Source of the DNA: Hyphomonadaceae bacterium UBA1849
GTDB taxonomy: Bacteria > Pseudomonadota > Alphaproteobacteria > Caulobacterales > Hyphomonadaceae
Direction of reading: 5' to 3'
DNA length: 64,000 nt
NCBI GenBank assembly: GCA_002338565.1
Contig: DDIN01000001.1
Location: 62,001 to 126,000 of the forward strand
In this document: positions 35,377 to 44,021 of the stretch, in pieces
How the letters are laid out: each line of letters starts with the position of its first letter
Numbering within the stretch: the first letter of the stretch is position 1
Notes under the pieces: generated by a model
Told to the model about the DNA's origin: nothing
Database searches by the model: none
What the model saw: only the letters and a program-made list of their open reading frames with translations
Translations under genes and position numbers: made by a program

Positions 35377-36723
35377 ATGTTTGATAAAGTCCTCATCGCC
35401 AATCGCGGCGAAATCGCACTCCGGATCCACCGTGCCTGTAAGGAAATGGGGCTTTCCACTGTGGCTGTGCACTCCACAGCCGACAGCAACGCCATGCACG
35501 TGCGCCTCGCAGATGAAAGCGTCTGCATTGGCCCGCCTGGCGCATCTGAAAGCTATCTGAAGTCTGCAGCCATCATGACGGCCGCAGAGATTACCCATGC
35601 TGGCGCGATCCACCCGGGCTACGGCTTTCTCTCCGAGAATGCACGCTTCGTTGAAATCGTGGAAGCTCACGGTCTGAACTTCATTGGTCCACGTGCGGAA
35701 CATATCCGTCTCATGGGTGACAAGATCGCGGCTAAGAAAGCCATGATCGAAGTCGGCGTACCGGTAGTTCCGGGCTCTGACGGCGGCGTACCTGATGAAG
35801 CAACGGCGAAAAAAGTCGCTGCCGAAATGGGCTATCCTGTTCTCGTCAAAGCTGCATCAGGCGGCGGTGGTCGCGGCATGAAAGTGGCGCGCAGCGAAGA
35901 AGAAATGGGCAAGGCTTTCAATACGGCCCGCTCTGAAGCTAAAGCTGCGTTCGGTGACGACGAAGTCTATATCGAGAAATATCTCGAAAAGCCGCGTCAC
36001 ATTGAAATTCAGGTTATCGCCGACAGCCACGGCAACGTTGTCCACCTCGGCGAACGTGACTGCTCTTTGCAGCGCCGTCACCAGAAGGTCTTCGAGGAAG
36101 CACCTTCCCCCGTTATCACGCACCAAGAACGCGACAGAATCGGTAAAACCGTCGTCGACGCTGTCAAAAAGCTTGGCTATCTCGGCGTCGGTACGATCGA
36201 ATTCCTCTACGAGAACGGCGAGTTCTACTTCATCGAGATGAACACCCGCCTTCAGGTAGAGCACCCGGTCACCGAGATGATCACGCGCATCGACCTTGTT
36301 AAAGAGCAGATCCGCATTGCTCAGGGTGAGAAGCTCAGCTTCACTCAGGAAGACGTTCCGTTCATCGGTCACGCTATCGAGTGCCGTATCAACGCGGAGC
36401 ATCCTGAAACCTTTGCACCGTCTCCGGGCCTCATCAAAGAGTTCCATGCACCGGGCGGTCTGGGCGTACGCCTCGATTCTGCCGCTTATGCCGGCTATAC
36501 GATCCCACCTTACTATGACAGCCTTATCGGCAAGCTCATTGTGCACGGCGTGACACGTGAAGAGTGCATGCTTCGCCTGAAGCGCGCACTTGGCGAAATG
36601 GTTGTATCAGGCGTCGAGACTACGTTGCCGCTGCACCAGCGTCTGGTTGATGCGGAAGGTGTAAACTCAGGTAATTATGACATTCACTGGCTGGAACGTT
36701 TCCTGGCCGATCAGGAGTCATGA
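35377..36723 (+). CDS. accC: Biotin carboxylase subunit of acetyl-CoA carboxylase
   Basis: 448-residue ATP-grasp enzyme that carboxylates the biotin on AccB. Visible are FDKVLIANRGEIALRI, the glycine-rich ATP loop KAASGGGGRGMKV, FIEMNTRLQVEHPVTE with catalytic Glu/Arg residues, and ECRINAEHP. Stop overlaps the aat start by 4 nt. Confidence 0.98.
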   Translation: MFDKVLIANRGEIALRIHRACKEMGLSTVAVHSTADSNAMHVRLADESVCIGPPGASESYLKSAAIMTAAEITHAGAIHPGYGFLSENARFVEIVEAHGLNFIGPRAEHIRLMGDKIAAKKAMIEVGVPVVPGSDGGVPDEATAKKVAAEMGYPVLVKAASGGGGRGMKVARSEEEMGKAFNTARSEAKAAFGDDEVYIEKYLEKPRHIEIQVIADSHGNVVHLGERDCSLQRRHQKVFEEAPSPVITHQERDRIGKTVVDAVKKLGYLGVGTIEFLYENGEFYFIEMNTRLQVEHPVTEMITRIDLVKEQIRIAQGEKLSFTQEDVPFIGHAIECRINAEHPETFAPSPGLIKEFHAPGGLGVRLDSAAYAGYTIPPYYDSLIGKLIVHGVTREECMLRLKRALGEMVVSGVETTLPLHQRLVDAEGVNSGNYDIHWLERFLADQES

Positions 36724-37385
36724 CACGACCTATAACCGCCGATGACTTGTTGTCATTCTACCAAATCGGCGTGTTTCCAATGGCTGAACACCGCGATGAT
36801 CCGGAGATATTTCTCGTAGATCCGGAAATGCGCGGTGTCCTGCCACTTGATGATTTCCATATTCCCCGAAAACTCAGGAAAGTCGTCCGGTCTGATCGGT
36901 TTGAAATCCGTGTCGACACCAATTTCGGACGCGTGATGGATGCGTGCGCCGCTCCCGGGCCCGGACGTTCCTCCACCTGGATCAACACCACCATTTTCAA
37001 TCTCTATAATGAGCTGCACCGCCGCGGTTTCGCCCATTCAGTGGAATGCTGGATGGATGATGAATTGGTGGGCGGCTTGTACGGCGTTGGCCTACAGGGC
37101 GTATTTTTCGGTGAGAGCATGTTCTCCCGCGTGAGCGAAGCCTCCAAAGTCGCACTGGTGCACCTTGTCGACCGTCTGCGCGTTGGCGGTTACGCCATGC
37201 TAGATGCGCAGTTCACCAACCCGCATCTGGAACAATTTGGTATTCAGGAAATTCCGAAGCGCATATTCAAACGACGGCTTGCCGAAGCAATGAGGCGGCA
37301 TGCCGACTTTTACGCTTACAGCTCGCTGCCTGAGTCAGAAAGAACCGGTGCTTCGTCGATACAACGGATCACCCAGACGTCATAA
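36720..37385 (+). CDS. aat: Leucyl/phenylalanyl-tRNA-protein transferase
   Basis: N-end rule enzyme that adds Leu or Phe to proteins with N-terminal Arg or Lys, marking them for ClpAP. The 221-residue protein has YQIGVFPMAEH, WINTTIFNLYNELHRRGFAHSVE and GVGLQGVFFGESMFSRVSEASK. The last 70 nt overlap the 3' end of the convergent DUF2155 gene. Confidence 0.96.
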   Translation: MTRPITADDLLSFYQIGVFPMAEHRDDPEIFLVDPEMRGVLPLDDFHIPRKLRKVVRSDRFEIRVDTNFGRVMDACAAPGPGRSSTWINTTIFNLYNELHRRGFAHSVECWMDDELVGGLYGVGLQGVFFGESMFSRVSEASKVALVHLVDRLRVGGYAMLDAQFTNPHLEQFGIQEIPKRIFKRRLAEAMRRHADFYAYSSLPESERTGASSIQRITQTS

Positions 37386-38104
37386 ATCGCGTGCTCGAGA
37401 CCATTCAGGCCCGGCGATGACGCAAACATCCAGCCATTGAACACACGGTTTTCCATATCAACGTCTTCTGGAAGCTCTTCAGGATCATCAATGACGAATC
37501 CGTAGTCTTCAACTTCCACATAGGCGATTGATTCTGGTGGCTCTGTAGGCGGCGTCTGATGACACGCACGGACAGTCACACGCAGACCACCGAGCATGGC
37601 GTTCGAGCCCACGGCCACATCCATATCGACAGAGCGGCCAGTAATCTTATCAAGCCCCCGAAGTGTCACTGCAGGCTGGACCATGTATTCAAAGTCCAGA
37701 TCTGGCTCGGCCTCGGCCTCTTCCTCGACAGGCTCTTCTTCAGCCTCGTCTACCGGCTCGATTTCCGTCAGCTCGTCGTCGTCCGATCCTTCCGGACGAA
37801 TGATATAATCTTCGGGGTCGTAATCTGGCGAAAAGATTGGTGCGAGACGCGGAAAAGTGCCCTCTTCGATCTCTTCCTGAAAGCTATTCTGTTCGTCCTG
37901 CGACACAGCGCGACCAGCTGCCGGAAAATCAGAAGAGTTCGGTCTGTTATCCGGGATAACAGGTTCTTCGTTCTCAGGCGGAGTAGCCTGAGGAGAATTC
38001 AGAAGATCAGCTAACGCGTCCTGCTGCGCCGTGGCGCCGCCAAAAACCGACAGTCCAGCGCCCAGCGCCGTCACTATAAGAAGCTTCTGAAGTCTCGATG
38101 ACAC
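37316..38104 (-). CDS. DUF2155 exported protein
   Basis: 262 residues. Signal peptide (ends ATAQ/QD), a long acidic low-complexity region (about 85-135, rich in Glu) and a C-terminal DUF2155 domain at about 140-255 (TLRGLDKITGRSVDMDVAVG, NRVFNGWMFASSPGLNGLEHAIYD), with Cys181 and Cys250 or nearby as a possible disulfide. Function unknown; conserved beside mlaD and NDUFA12 genes in alphaproteobacteria. The GTG start shares one nt with the mlaD stop (TAGTG), so translation is coupled. Confidence 0.85.
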   Translation of the reverse strand: MSSRLQKLLIVTALGAGLSVFGGATAQQDALADLLNSPQATPPENEEPVIPDNRPNSSDFPAAGRAVSQDEQNSFQEEIEEGTFPRLAPIFSPDYDPEDYIIRPEGSDDDELTEIEPVDEAEEEPVEEEAEAEPDLDFEYMVQPAVTLRGLDKITGRSVDMDVAVGSNAMLGGLRVTVRACHQTPPTEPPESIAYVEVEDYGFVIDDPEELPEDVDMENRVFNGWMFASSPGLNGLEHAIYDVWVIRCIDEAPVLSDSGSEL

Positions 38105-38568
38105 TAGTTGCCGTCCCCGTTATTGCTCTGCCCGTTAGCAAAGCTCGCAAACAGTGTGATGATATCAACGCTACCGCGTGTGTAGAGAATTTCGCCGCTG
38201 CCATCCGTTGGAATCGTATCGAAGCCACCGCCTGCCTGCAGCGCAATGTGCGATCCACCCAGAAGGCCTGAAATCACGCGCGCATCAGAATCATCCGGAA
38301 GTTCGACACCATTCTGCATAGACAGGACGACACTCGCCTCGAACGTTTCAGGATCGACTTCCACATCAAGTACGCGGCCGACTTTCACGCCAGCCAGCAG
38401 AACATCACTTCCCGACTCAATACCGGTCACGTCGTTGAAACGAGCACTGAGTTGATACTCACCGCGACCGCCGGAAGAATCAGTGGTGCTCAGCGCGAAG
38501 AAAAGGAACGCGCCAGCAACAACAATAACAATGGCACCAATCGCGGTTTCGAAAACCGAATTACGCAT
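38104..38568 (-). CDS. mlaD: MlaD-family lipid transport protein
   Basis: 154 residues: one N-terminal membrane anchor (8-27) and a periplasmic MCE domain (YQLSARFNDVTGIESGSDV, LAGVKVGRVLDVEVD, GLLGGSHIALQ). Part of the Mla system that moves phospholipids between the membranes. The permease and ATPase subunits are not in the window. It overlaps the NDUFA12 gene by 8 nt. Confidence 0.92.
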   Translation of the reverse strand: MRNSVFETAIGAIVIVVAGAFLFFALSTTDSSGGRGEYQLSARFNDVTGIESGSDVLLAGVKVGRVLDVEVDPETFEASVVLSMQNGVELPDDSDARVISGLLGGSHIALQAGGGFDTIPTDGSGEILYTRGSVDIITLFASFANGQSNNGDGN

Positions 38569-38953
38569 CTGGGCTCCATGCCTGGTAATCGCTATCCGCT
38601 TCGCGGCGCTCAGCCTCGCGTGACAGGCTGCCTTTCGGACGATACGCGAAAATCGTGCCCGTCAGATTTGGCGTGTGGTCTGTCTCGAAGGATTTACGCT
38701 CAAGCGGACGCTCTGTTGGAGGTTCGTCATATGTGTAGTGCAGCCAGCCATGCCAGTCCGCAGGAACCTTGGACGGCTCGGCAATGCCTTTATAGATCAC
38801 ATAGCGACGGTGCCGGCCTTCATAGCTCGGCTTACGGTCCTGAAAATAGCGGTTGCCGTAATCGTCTTCTCCGATGAAGTCCGAGCGGCGCTTCACGTCA
38901 AAGAGCGCGCCTACAGTCCAGCCGCTCCACCAGGTGAAAATCTTATCTAACAC
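38561..38953 (-). CDS. NDUFA12-like NADH:ubiquinone oxidoreductase accessory subunit
   Basis: 130 residues homologous to the 17.2-kDa (B17.2) complex I subunit shared by alphaproteobacteria and mitochondria. Typical blocks are GALFDVKRRSDFIGEDDYGN, RYFQDRK, RRYVIYKGIAEPSKVPADWH and WLHYTYDEPPT. First gene of the NDUFA12-mlaD-DUF2155 operon. Confidence 0.93.
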   Translation of the reverse strand: MLDKIFTWWSGWTVGALFDVKRRSDFIGEDDYGNRYFQDRKPSYEGRHRRYVIYKGIAEPSKVPADWHGWLHYTYDEPPTERPLERKSFETDHTPNLTGTIFAYRPKGSLSREAERREADSDYQAWSPDA

Positions 38954-39130
38954 GCGAGTCGGTATCCCTCTGCTTTGTGGCGCGAATATGGTGCAGACGA
39001 GGCAATTGGTCCACCCTCTGAATTGCGCGATAATATCGCGTTTTACCAGTTTTTTCGCACGATTTTGTGAATCTTAGGCCGGTTAGCACTTGGCAGACGG
39101 AAAGAAACTCTGATAACGAGGCTCTTCCGC

Positions 39131-39220
39131 GGAGAGGTGGCCGAGTGGCTGAAGGCGCGCCCCTGCTAAGGGCGTATACGTTTACGCGTATCGAGGGTTC
39201 GAATCCCTTCCTCTCCGCCA
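39131..39220 (+). tRNA. tRNA-Ser (GCT)
   Basis: 90 nt with encoded CCA. The acceptor GGAGAGG pairs with CCTCTCC, the anticodon loop CTGCTAA carries GCT (39165-39167), and the long variable arm GCGTATACGTTTACGCG is characteristic of class II tRNA-Ser. The flanking 38954-39130 shows no gene. A weak hairpin (AAGCCA/TGGCTT near 39259-39274) may end the transcript. Confidence 0.97.
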
Positions 39221-39426
39221 CCCTGATCAGCCCGCTCCAAATCGTCACTATAGACAGCAAGCCAGCTCTGGCTTTCGCCGAACTACGCAGCATTGTTTTG
39301 CGCTCATCGGCGCCAAACCATCCCCCTCAGCACGCTCGACGATCACATCCAGCACATCTCTGCACGGAAATTAATCAAAGCTTCGCCTCACCGCGCAGGT
39401 TCGAAATTATTGGTTTGAATGACGGA

Positions 39427-39432
39427 TATAAT
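39427..39432 (+). promoter_or_regulatory. Candidate -10 box of the nitrate assimilation operon
   Basis: A perfect TATAAT lies 165 bp before nrtA with no recognisable -35 hexamer at 15-18 nt, as in activator-dependent promoters. It would give a start near 39439 and a leader of about 157 nt. I found no sigma-54 type -24/-12 element in 39221-39596. Confidence 0.4.
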
Positions 39433-39450
39433 TCCAGTATTCGATCAGGC

Positions 39451-39491
39451 ATGACGAAGTAGTCATAGGTTTCAAACGTCCGCCGATGGGC
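39451..39491 (+). promoter_or_regulatory. Two short hexaloop hairpins in the nrtA leader (candidate NasT target)
   Basis: Hairpin one: ATGAC-GAAGTA-GTCAT (39451-39466). Hairpin two: GTCC-GCCGAT-GGGC (39478-39491, one G-U pair), followed by TTTT. Both have six-base loops with G at positions 1 and 4 and a C-G closing pair, as do the two hairpins before the porin. They begin about 12 nt after the predicted start site. The stems are short and no strong terminator follows, so this is tentative. The rest of 39221-39596 has no gene; a CCGGATA/TATCCGG pair (39527-39572) could form a later stem. Confidence 0.35.
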
Positions 39492-39596
39492 TTTTGAGCG
39501 ACTTTATCAGGATGACGCCAAGCGCGCCGGATAACGGTCCAACAAAAGTTTCAACCAGAGCCAACTATCCGGTTCTGACCAGCACGGCGGATAACC

Positions 39597-41057
39597 ATGA
39601 CACTCTCTTTCCTGAACAACGATGTCTCCAAGCGCGGTTTTGTTTCTGGCTTTGTTGCAATCTGCACACTCGCTGTCGCAGGCTGCGGCGGCTCCGGCTC
39701 CGAACCGACCACAAGCGCGGCACCTGGAACTACAGACGCAGCTCCTATCATCATTCCCATGGAAGGGCTCGAAGTCACTGAGCTGACCTTTGGCTTTATT
39801 AAGCTTACTGACATGGCCCCGCTCGCGATCGCTTACGAGAATGGCTATTTTGAAGACGAAGGCCTCTTCGTAACGCTTGAAGCTCAGGCGAACTGGAAAG
39901 TTCTCCTCGACCGCGTGATCGATGGCGAACTCGAAGGCGCGCATATGCTCGCTGGTCAGCCGCTTGCGGCAACGATCGGCTACGGCACAGAAGCTCACAT
40001 TGTCACGCCCTTCTCTATGGACCTGAACGGCAACGGCATCACCGTTTCTAACGAAGTCTGGGACATGATGCGCCCAAACATTCCGAGCATGGATGATGGT
40101 CGCCCTGTTCACCCGATCAGCGCTGAAGCTCTGGCCCCTGTGGTTGAGCAATTCCAGGAAGAAGGTCGCCCATTCAATATGGGCATGGTCTTCCCGGTAT
40201 CTACACACAATTACGAGCTTCGTTACTGGCTGGCGTCCGGCGGCATCCACCCGGGCTATTACTCTCCGGACGATGTATCCGGTCAGATCATGGCCGATGC
40301 TCTTCTCTCCGTAACGCCTCCACCACAAATGCCGGCGACACTCGAAGCGGGCACGATCTATGGCTATTGCGTGGGCGAGCCATGGAACCAGCAGGCCGTA
40401 TCCATGGGCATCGGCGTGCCGGTCATCACAGACTATGAAATCTGGCGCAACAATCCGGAGAAAGTCTTCGGTATCACAGCAGAGTTTGCTGAAGAAAACC
40501 CGGTTACGACGCAAGCCATCACACGCGCTCTCATCCGCGCCGCAATGTGGCTCGACGAAAACGACAATGCGAACCGCGAAGAAGCCGTGGATATTCTTTC
40601 CCGCTCTGAATATGTCGGGGCCGACCGTGATGTGATCGCGGCATCCATGACCGGCACTTTCGAATATGAAGCCGGTGATGTGCGCGAAGTACCCGATTTC
40701 AACGTGTTCTTCCGCTATAACGCGACATACCCGTACTATTCTGATGCGGTCTGGTACCTCACACAAATGCGTCGCTGGGGGCAGATCGCCGAAAGCCAGC
40801 CTGACGACTGGTATGATGATGTCGCACGCAGCGTTTACCGCTCTGACATCTATCTCGAAGCTGCTCGCTCACTGGTCGATGACGGTCTCGCAAACGAAGC
40901 TGATTTCCCATGGGATACCGATGGCTATCGCGAGCCGCAGTCAGAATTCATTGATGGCCTCACCTTCGATGGACGTCAGCCAAACGCATACCTCGAAACG
41001 CTCGAAATCGGCCTGAAAGACGGTGAAACCGTTCAGGGCGGAGAAGTCGTCCAATAA
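39597..41057 (+). CDS. nrtA: Nitrate ABC transporter substrate-binding lipoprotein
   Basis: 486 residues, NrtA/CmpA-type periplasmic receptor. The N-terminus has a signal with lipobox VAGC (Cys30), then a Ser/Thr/Ala-rich linker, then the binding domain with LTFGFIKLTDMAPLAIAYE, HMLAGQPLAATIG, NLNGNGITVS-like (here DLNGNGITVS) and GYCVGEPWNQQA, all typical of nitrate/bicarbonate receptors. It heads the nrt-nir-nas operon. A large hairpin follows the stop, probably lowering expression of the genes behind it relative to this one. Confidence 0.93.
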   Translation: MTLSFLNNDVSKRGFVSGFVAICTLAVAGCGGSGSEPTTSAAPGTTDAAPIIIPMEGLEVTELTFGFIKLTDMAPLAIAYENGYFEDEGLFVTLEAQANWKVLLDRVIDGELEGAHMLAGQPLAATIGYGTEAHIVTPFSMDLNGNGITVSNEVWDMMRPNIPSMDDGRPVHPISAEALAPVVEQFQEEGRPFNMGMVFPVSTHNYELRYWLASGGIHPGYYSPDDVSGQIMADALLSVTPPPQMPATLEAGTIYGYCVGEPWNQQAVSMGIGVPVITDYEIWRNNPEKVFGITAEFAEENPVTTQAITRALIRAAMWLDENDNANREEAVDILSRSEYVGADRDVIAASMTGTFEYEAGDVREVPDFNVFFRYNATYPYYSDAVWYLTQMRRWGQIAESQPDDWYDDVARSVYRSDIYLEAARSLVDDGLANEADFPWDTDGYREPQSEFIDGLTFDGRQPNAYLETLEIGLKDGETVQGGEVVQ

Positions 41058-41063
41058 GAACTC

Positions 41064-41117
41064 AAGGGCGGTGCGGTGCCTTTCCCCGAACTCCTCGCAC
41101 CCAGGCGCGCCGCCCTT
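41064..41117 (+). terminator. Hairpin between nrtA and nrtB (partial terminator)
   Basis: Outer arms AAGGGCGG / CCGCCCTT (41064-41071, 41110-41117) enclose an inner GGTGC / GCACC stem, and a pyrimidine-rich T tract (TTTCTTTTCTTCCTT) follows. It can act as a leaky terminator or as a 3' stabiliser of nrtA mRNA, which fits the need for more receptor than permease. Confidence 0.6.
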
Positions 41118-41145
41118 TCTTTTCTTCCTTGAAAGGACCAGAACA

Positions 41146-42264
41146 ATGACTGCCACTCTTGCTGCTCAAACGGCCAACGAGAACGCTTCCGAGGCCACTA
41201 CAAAACAGGATGTCGCGAGCGTTAAAGCGGCTAAACAGGAGCGTGTATTCTCCTTGATCAACAAATCATCGAAATTTTTCGATGTATTTGCTCTGTCATG
41301 GGTCACACCAATTCTGATGATGGCGGCCGGTGACAGCCCGAAACGCAATCTCGGCCTTATCTGGCAACGCCTTGGCATACCGATTGTCGCTATTCTGGTC
41401 TTTCTATTCGCCTGGGCCCAGCTTGCACCACAGGTAAACACCTCGCTTGGCGCAATCCCGGGACCAGCGCAAGTCTGGGAACAGGCTCAGGTTCTCAATG
41501 CGGATCATCTGCAGGAAATGGAGCGTCGTGATGCATTCTACGAACGCCAGGCAGCGCGCAATCAGGCACTGATTGATGCCGGCCGGCCGGGGGATGTTTC
41601 AGATGCCGGCTACACCGGACGTCCGACCTATTACCAGCAAATCTGGACCAGCCTGAAGACAGTCTTTTTCGGCTTCATGCTCGCAACGCTTATCGCGGCA
41701 CCGCTAGGTATAATCATGGGCATGTCCCCTAGCATGAACGCCGCGTTCAACCCGCTGATCCAGATTTTCAAGCCGGTTTCACCACTTGCATGGCTGCCTA
41801 TCGTTACAATGGTTGTCTCCGCGACGGTAGCGACGGATTCAGGGATATCCAAGTCCTTCCTGACGTCGGCAATTACAGTGACACTTTGTTCGCTCTGGCC
41901 AACGCTGATCAACACAGCGCTCGGCGTTGCCACGGTCGACAAGGACCTGGTCAATGTCGGCAAGGTTCTAAAGCTTACGCCTTACACCAAAGTGACGAAA
42001 CTGGTTCTGCCATCTGCTCTACCCCTCATCTTTACTGGCATGCGCCTGTCTCTGGGTGTGGGCTGGATGGTTCTCATCGCCGCTGAGATGCTCGCCCAGA
42101 ACCCCGGTCTTGGAAAGTTCGTCTGGGACGAATTCCAGAACGGTTCTTCAAACTCTCTGGCGAAAATCATCGTAGCAGTTCTGACTATCGGCATTATCGG
42201 CTTCCTGCTCGATCGCGTCATGGTCGCTCTGCAGACCATGTTCACCCACTCTGTAAACCGCTAA
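41146..42264 (+). CDS. nrtB: Nitrate ABC transporter permease
   Basis: 372 residues from the ATG at 41146 (AAGGA upstream); the open frame reaches back to 41023 but that part overlaps the nrtA hairpin. A first hydrophobic helix, a polar insert of about 80 residues (VWEQAQVLNADHLQEME ...), then a BPD-type permease domain with five helices and the EAA-like loop near VGKVLKLTPYTKVTKLVLPSA. The insert makes it longer than cyanobacterial NrtB (about 275). It starts 15 nt before the ATPase. Confidence 0.93.
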   Translation: MTATLAAQTANENASEATTKQDVASVKAAKQERVFSLINKSSKFFDVFALSWVTPILMMAAGDSPKRNLGLIWQRLGIPIVAILVFLFAWAQLAPQVNTSLGAIPGPAQVWEQAQVLNADHLQEMERRDAFYERQAARNQALIDAGRPGDVSDAGYTGRPTYYQQIWTSLKTVFFGFMLATLIAAPLGIIMGMSPSMNAAFNPLIQIFKPVSPLAWLPIVTMVVSATVATDSGISKSFLTSAITVTLCSLWPTLINTALGVATVDKDLVNVGKVLKLTPYTKVTKLVLPSALPLIFTGMRLSLGVGWMVLIAAEMLAQNPGLGKFVWDEFQNGSSNSLAKIIVAVLTIGIIGFLLDRVMVALQTMFTHSVNR

Positions 42265-42279
42265 TCTGGAGGAGATGAT

Positions 42280-44010
42280 ATGCCTATCATTGAGCTTAAT
42301 AACGTCTCCAAAGGGTTTGGAGAAGGCCTCGACAAGGTCAATATCCTCAACAACATCAGCCTCGACGTCGAAGACGGTGAATTCGTTGCGATTGTTGGCT
42401 TCTCTGGCTCCGGCAAGAGCACGCTCATCAACCTCATGTCAGGTCTCGACTTTCCTGACACTGGCGAAGTGCTTTTCGACGGCAAGCCAGTAGAGGGCCC
42501 GGGTCCTGAACGGGCGGTTTGCTTTCAAAGCTACTCGCTCATGCCCTGGATGACCGTTCGTGAGAATGTTCAGCTTGCTGTGAACAGCGTTTTCCCAAAG
42601 GAAAGCAAGAAAGACCGCGCCGCTCGTGCAGACAAGTACATCGAGATGGTCAGCCTCGGTCACGCGAAAGACCGACGTCCGGCAGAACTGTCAGGCGGCA
42701 TGCGTCAGCGGGTTGCAGTGGCACGCTCTCTGGCGATGGATCCGAAAGTACTGCTTCTGGACGAACCACTCTCTGCGCTCGACGCATTGACGCGTGCAAA
42801 CCTTCAGGACGAGATCACGGACATCTGGTCAAATGACAAGAAGACCGTTGTTCTGATCACGAATGATGTGGACGAAGCTATACTGCTGGCAGACCGTATC
42901 ATCCCGCTCAATCCGGGCCCTGACGCAACTTTTGGACCGTCTTTTAAAGTTGATCTGCCACGTCCGCGCGACCGTACAGAAATGAACCATAATGACGCGT
43001 TCAAAACGCTTCGTCGTGACGTGACCGCCTATCTGATGGATGTCGGTGTCGCCAAAAAGCGCGCGGAAATCGAACGTCCGCTTCCAGACGTCACACCCAT
43101 CACATTCGGCAAACCGAAGGCTTACACCAAAGCGGCTCAGACGTCCGGTGTGGCGGAACACCGCTTCCTTGAGTATTCACAGGTGGATAAAGTTTATCCG
43201 ACACCTAAAGGTCCGCTCACGGTCGTTGACGGCTTCGATATCAAGATCAAAAAAGGTGAATTCGTCTCGGTCATTGGGCACTCGGGCTGCGGAAAATCTA
43301 CCGTTCTGACGATGACTGCCGGACTGAACGAAGTCTCTCGTGGCGGCATTATCCTTGATAATAAAGAGGTCTCGGCAGCGGGCCCTGACCGCGCGGTAGT
43401 GTTTCAGGCACCTTCCCTTTTCCCGTGGCTCACAGCTAAGCAGAACGTGGCAGTCGGCGTAGACCGTGTTTACCCAGACGCAACACAGGCCGAACGAGAG
43501 CAAGTCGTTGAGTACTATCTGTCCAAGGTAGGCCTCGGTGATGCGATGGATAAGCTTGGCGCAGATATGTCTAACGGCATGCGCCAGCGCGTTGGTATTG
43601 CCCGGGCTTTCGCTCTGTCTCCGAAGCTACTTCTACTCGACGAACCATTCGGCATGCTGGACAGCCTGACACGATGGGAACTTCAGGAAGTTCTGATGGA
43701 GGTCTGGCAACGCACGCAGGTCACTGCGATGTGCGTCACGCACGATGTGGATGAAGCCATTCTTTTGTCCGACCGCATCATCATGATGACCAATGGTCCG
43801 AATGCACGCATCGGCAAGGTTCTGGAAGTGGATCTGCCACGCCCTCGCACGCGCAAAGCCCTTTTGGAGCATCCGGACTATTACGCTTATCGCGAACAGG
43901 TCCTGAGCTTCCTTGAAGAGTATGAAGGCGGCGCGAACCCAACGCCTCCGGGTGAAGAACAGCCCGCCGGTGATACGACTTCTGACGTCGCATCTGAAGC
44001 TGCAGCGTGA
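42280..44010 (+). CDS. nrtC: Nitrate ABC transporter, two fused ATPase domains
   Basis: 576 residues with two complete ABC domains in one chain. Domain 1: Walker A GFSGSGKS (40-47), signature LSGG (137-140), Walker B LLLDE (158-162), but Asn195 instead of the switch His (ITNDVDEA). Domain 2: Walker A GHSGCGKS (333-340), Walker B LLLDE, His488 present (VTHDVDEA), but signature MSNG (430-433). Thus one composite ATP site (Walker A/B of domain 1 with the signature of domain 2) is degenerate and the other is intact. Cyanobacterial NrtC and NrtD are separate proteins; here both are fused and the NrtA-like tail of NrtC is absent. Very strong GGAGGAG ribosome site. Confidence 0.93.
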   Translation: MPIIELNNVSKGFGEGLDKVNILNNISLDVEDGEFVAIVGFSGSGKSTLINLMSGLDFPDTGEVLFDGKPVEGPGPERAVCFQSYSLMPWMTVRENVQLAVNSVFPKESKKDRAARADKYIEMVSLGHAKDRRPAELSGGMRQRVAVARSLAMDPKVLLLDEPLSALDALTRANLQDEITDIWSNDKKTVVLITNDVDEAILLADRIIPLNPGPDATFGPSFKVDLPRPRDRTEMNHNDAFKTLRRDVTAYLMDVGVAKKRAEIERPLPDVTPITFGKPKAYTKAAQTSGVAEHRFLEYSQVDKVYPTPKGPLTVVDGFDIKIKKGEFVSVIGHSGCGKSTVLTMTAGLNEVSRGGIILDNKEVSAAGPDRAVVFQAPSLFPWLTAKQNVAVGVDRVYPDATQAEREQVVEYYLSKVGLGDAMDKLGADMSNGMRQRVGIARAFALSPKLLLLDEPFGMLDSLTRWELQEVLMEVWQRTQVTAMCVTHDVDEAILLSDRIIMMTNGPNARIGKVLEVDLPRPRTRKALLEHPDYYAYREQVLSFLEEYEGGANPTPPGEEQPAGDTTSDVASEAAA

Positions 44011-44021
44011 GGGATGAATCC

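Noticed and set aside
39131..39220. tRNA-Ser as integration site of a nitrate island
   Set aside because: I looked for a repeat of the tRNA 3' end downstream of the nitrate and phosphorelay genes and found none. No integrase is present and composition does not shift visibly.
39221..39596. Sigma-54 promoter for the nitrate operon
   Set aside because: No TGGC-N8-TGC type element with proper spacing was found; a TATAAT box fits better.
39507..40766. 419-codon open frame on the minus strand
   Set aside because: It is antisense to nrtA, has unusual His/Arg/Cys content and no ribosome site; a shadow of the real gene.
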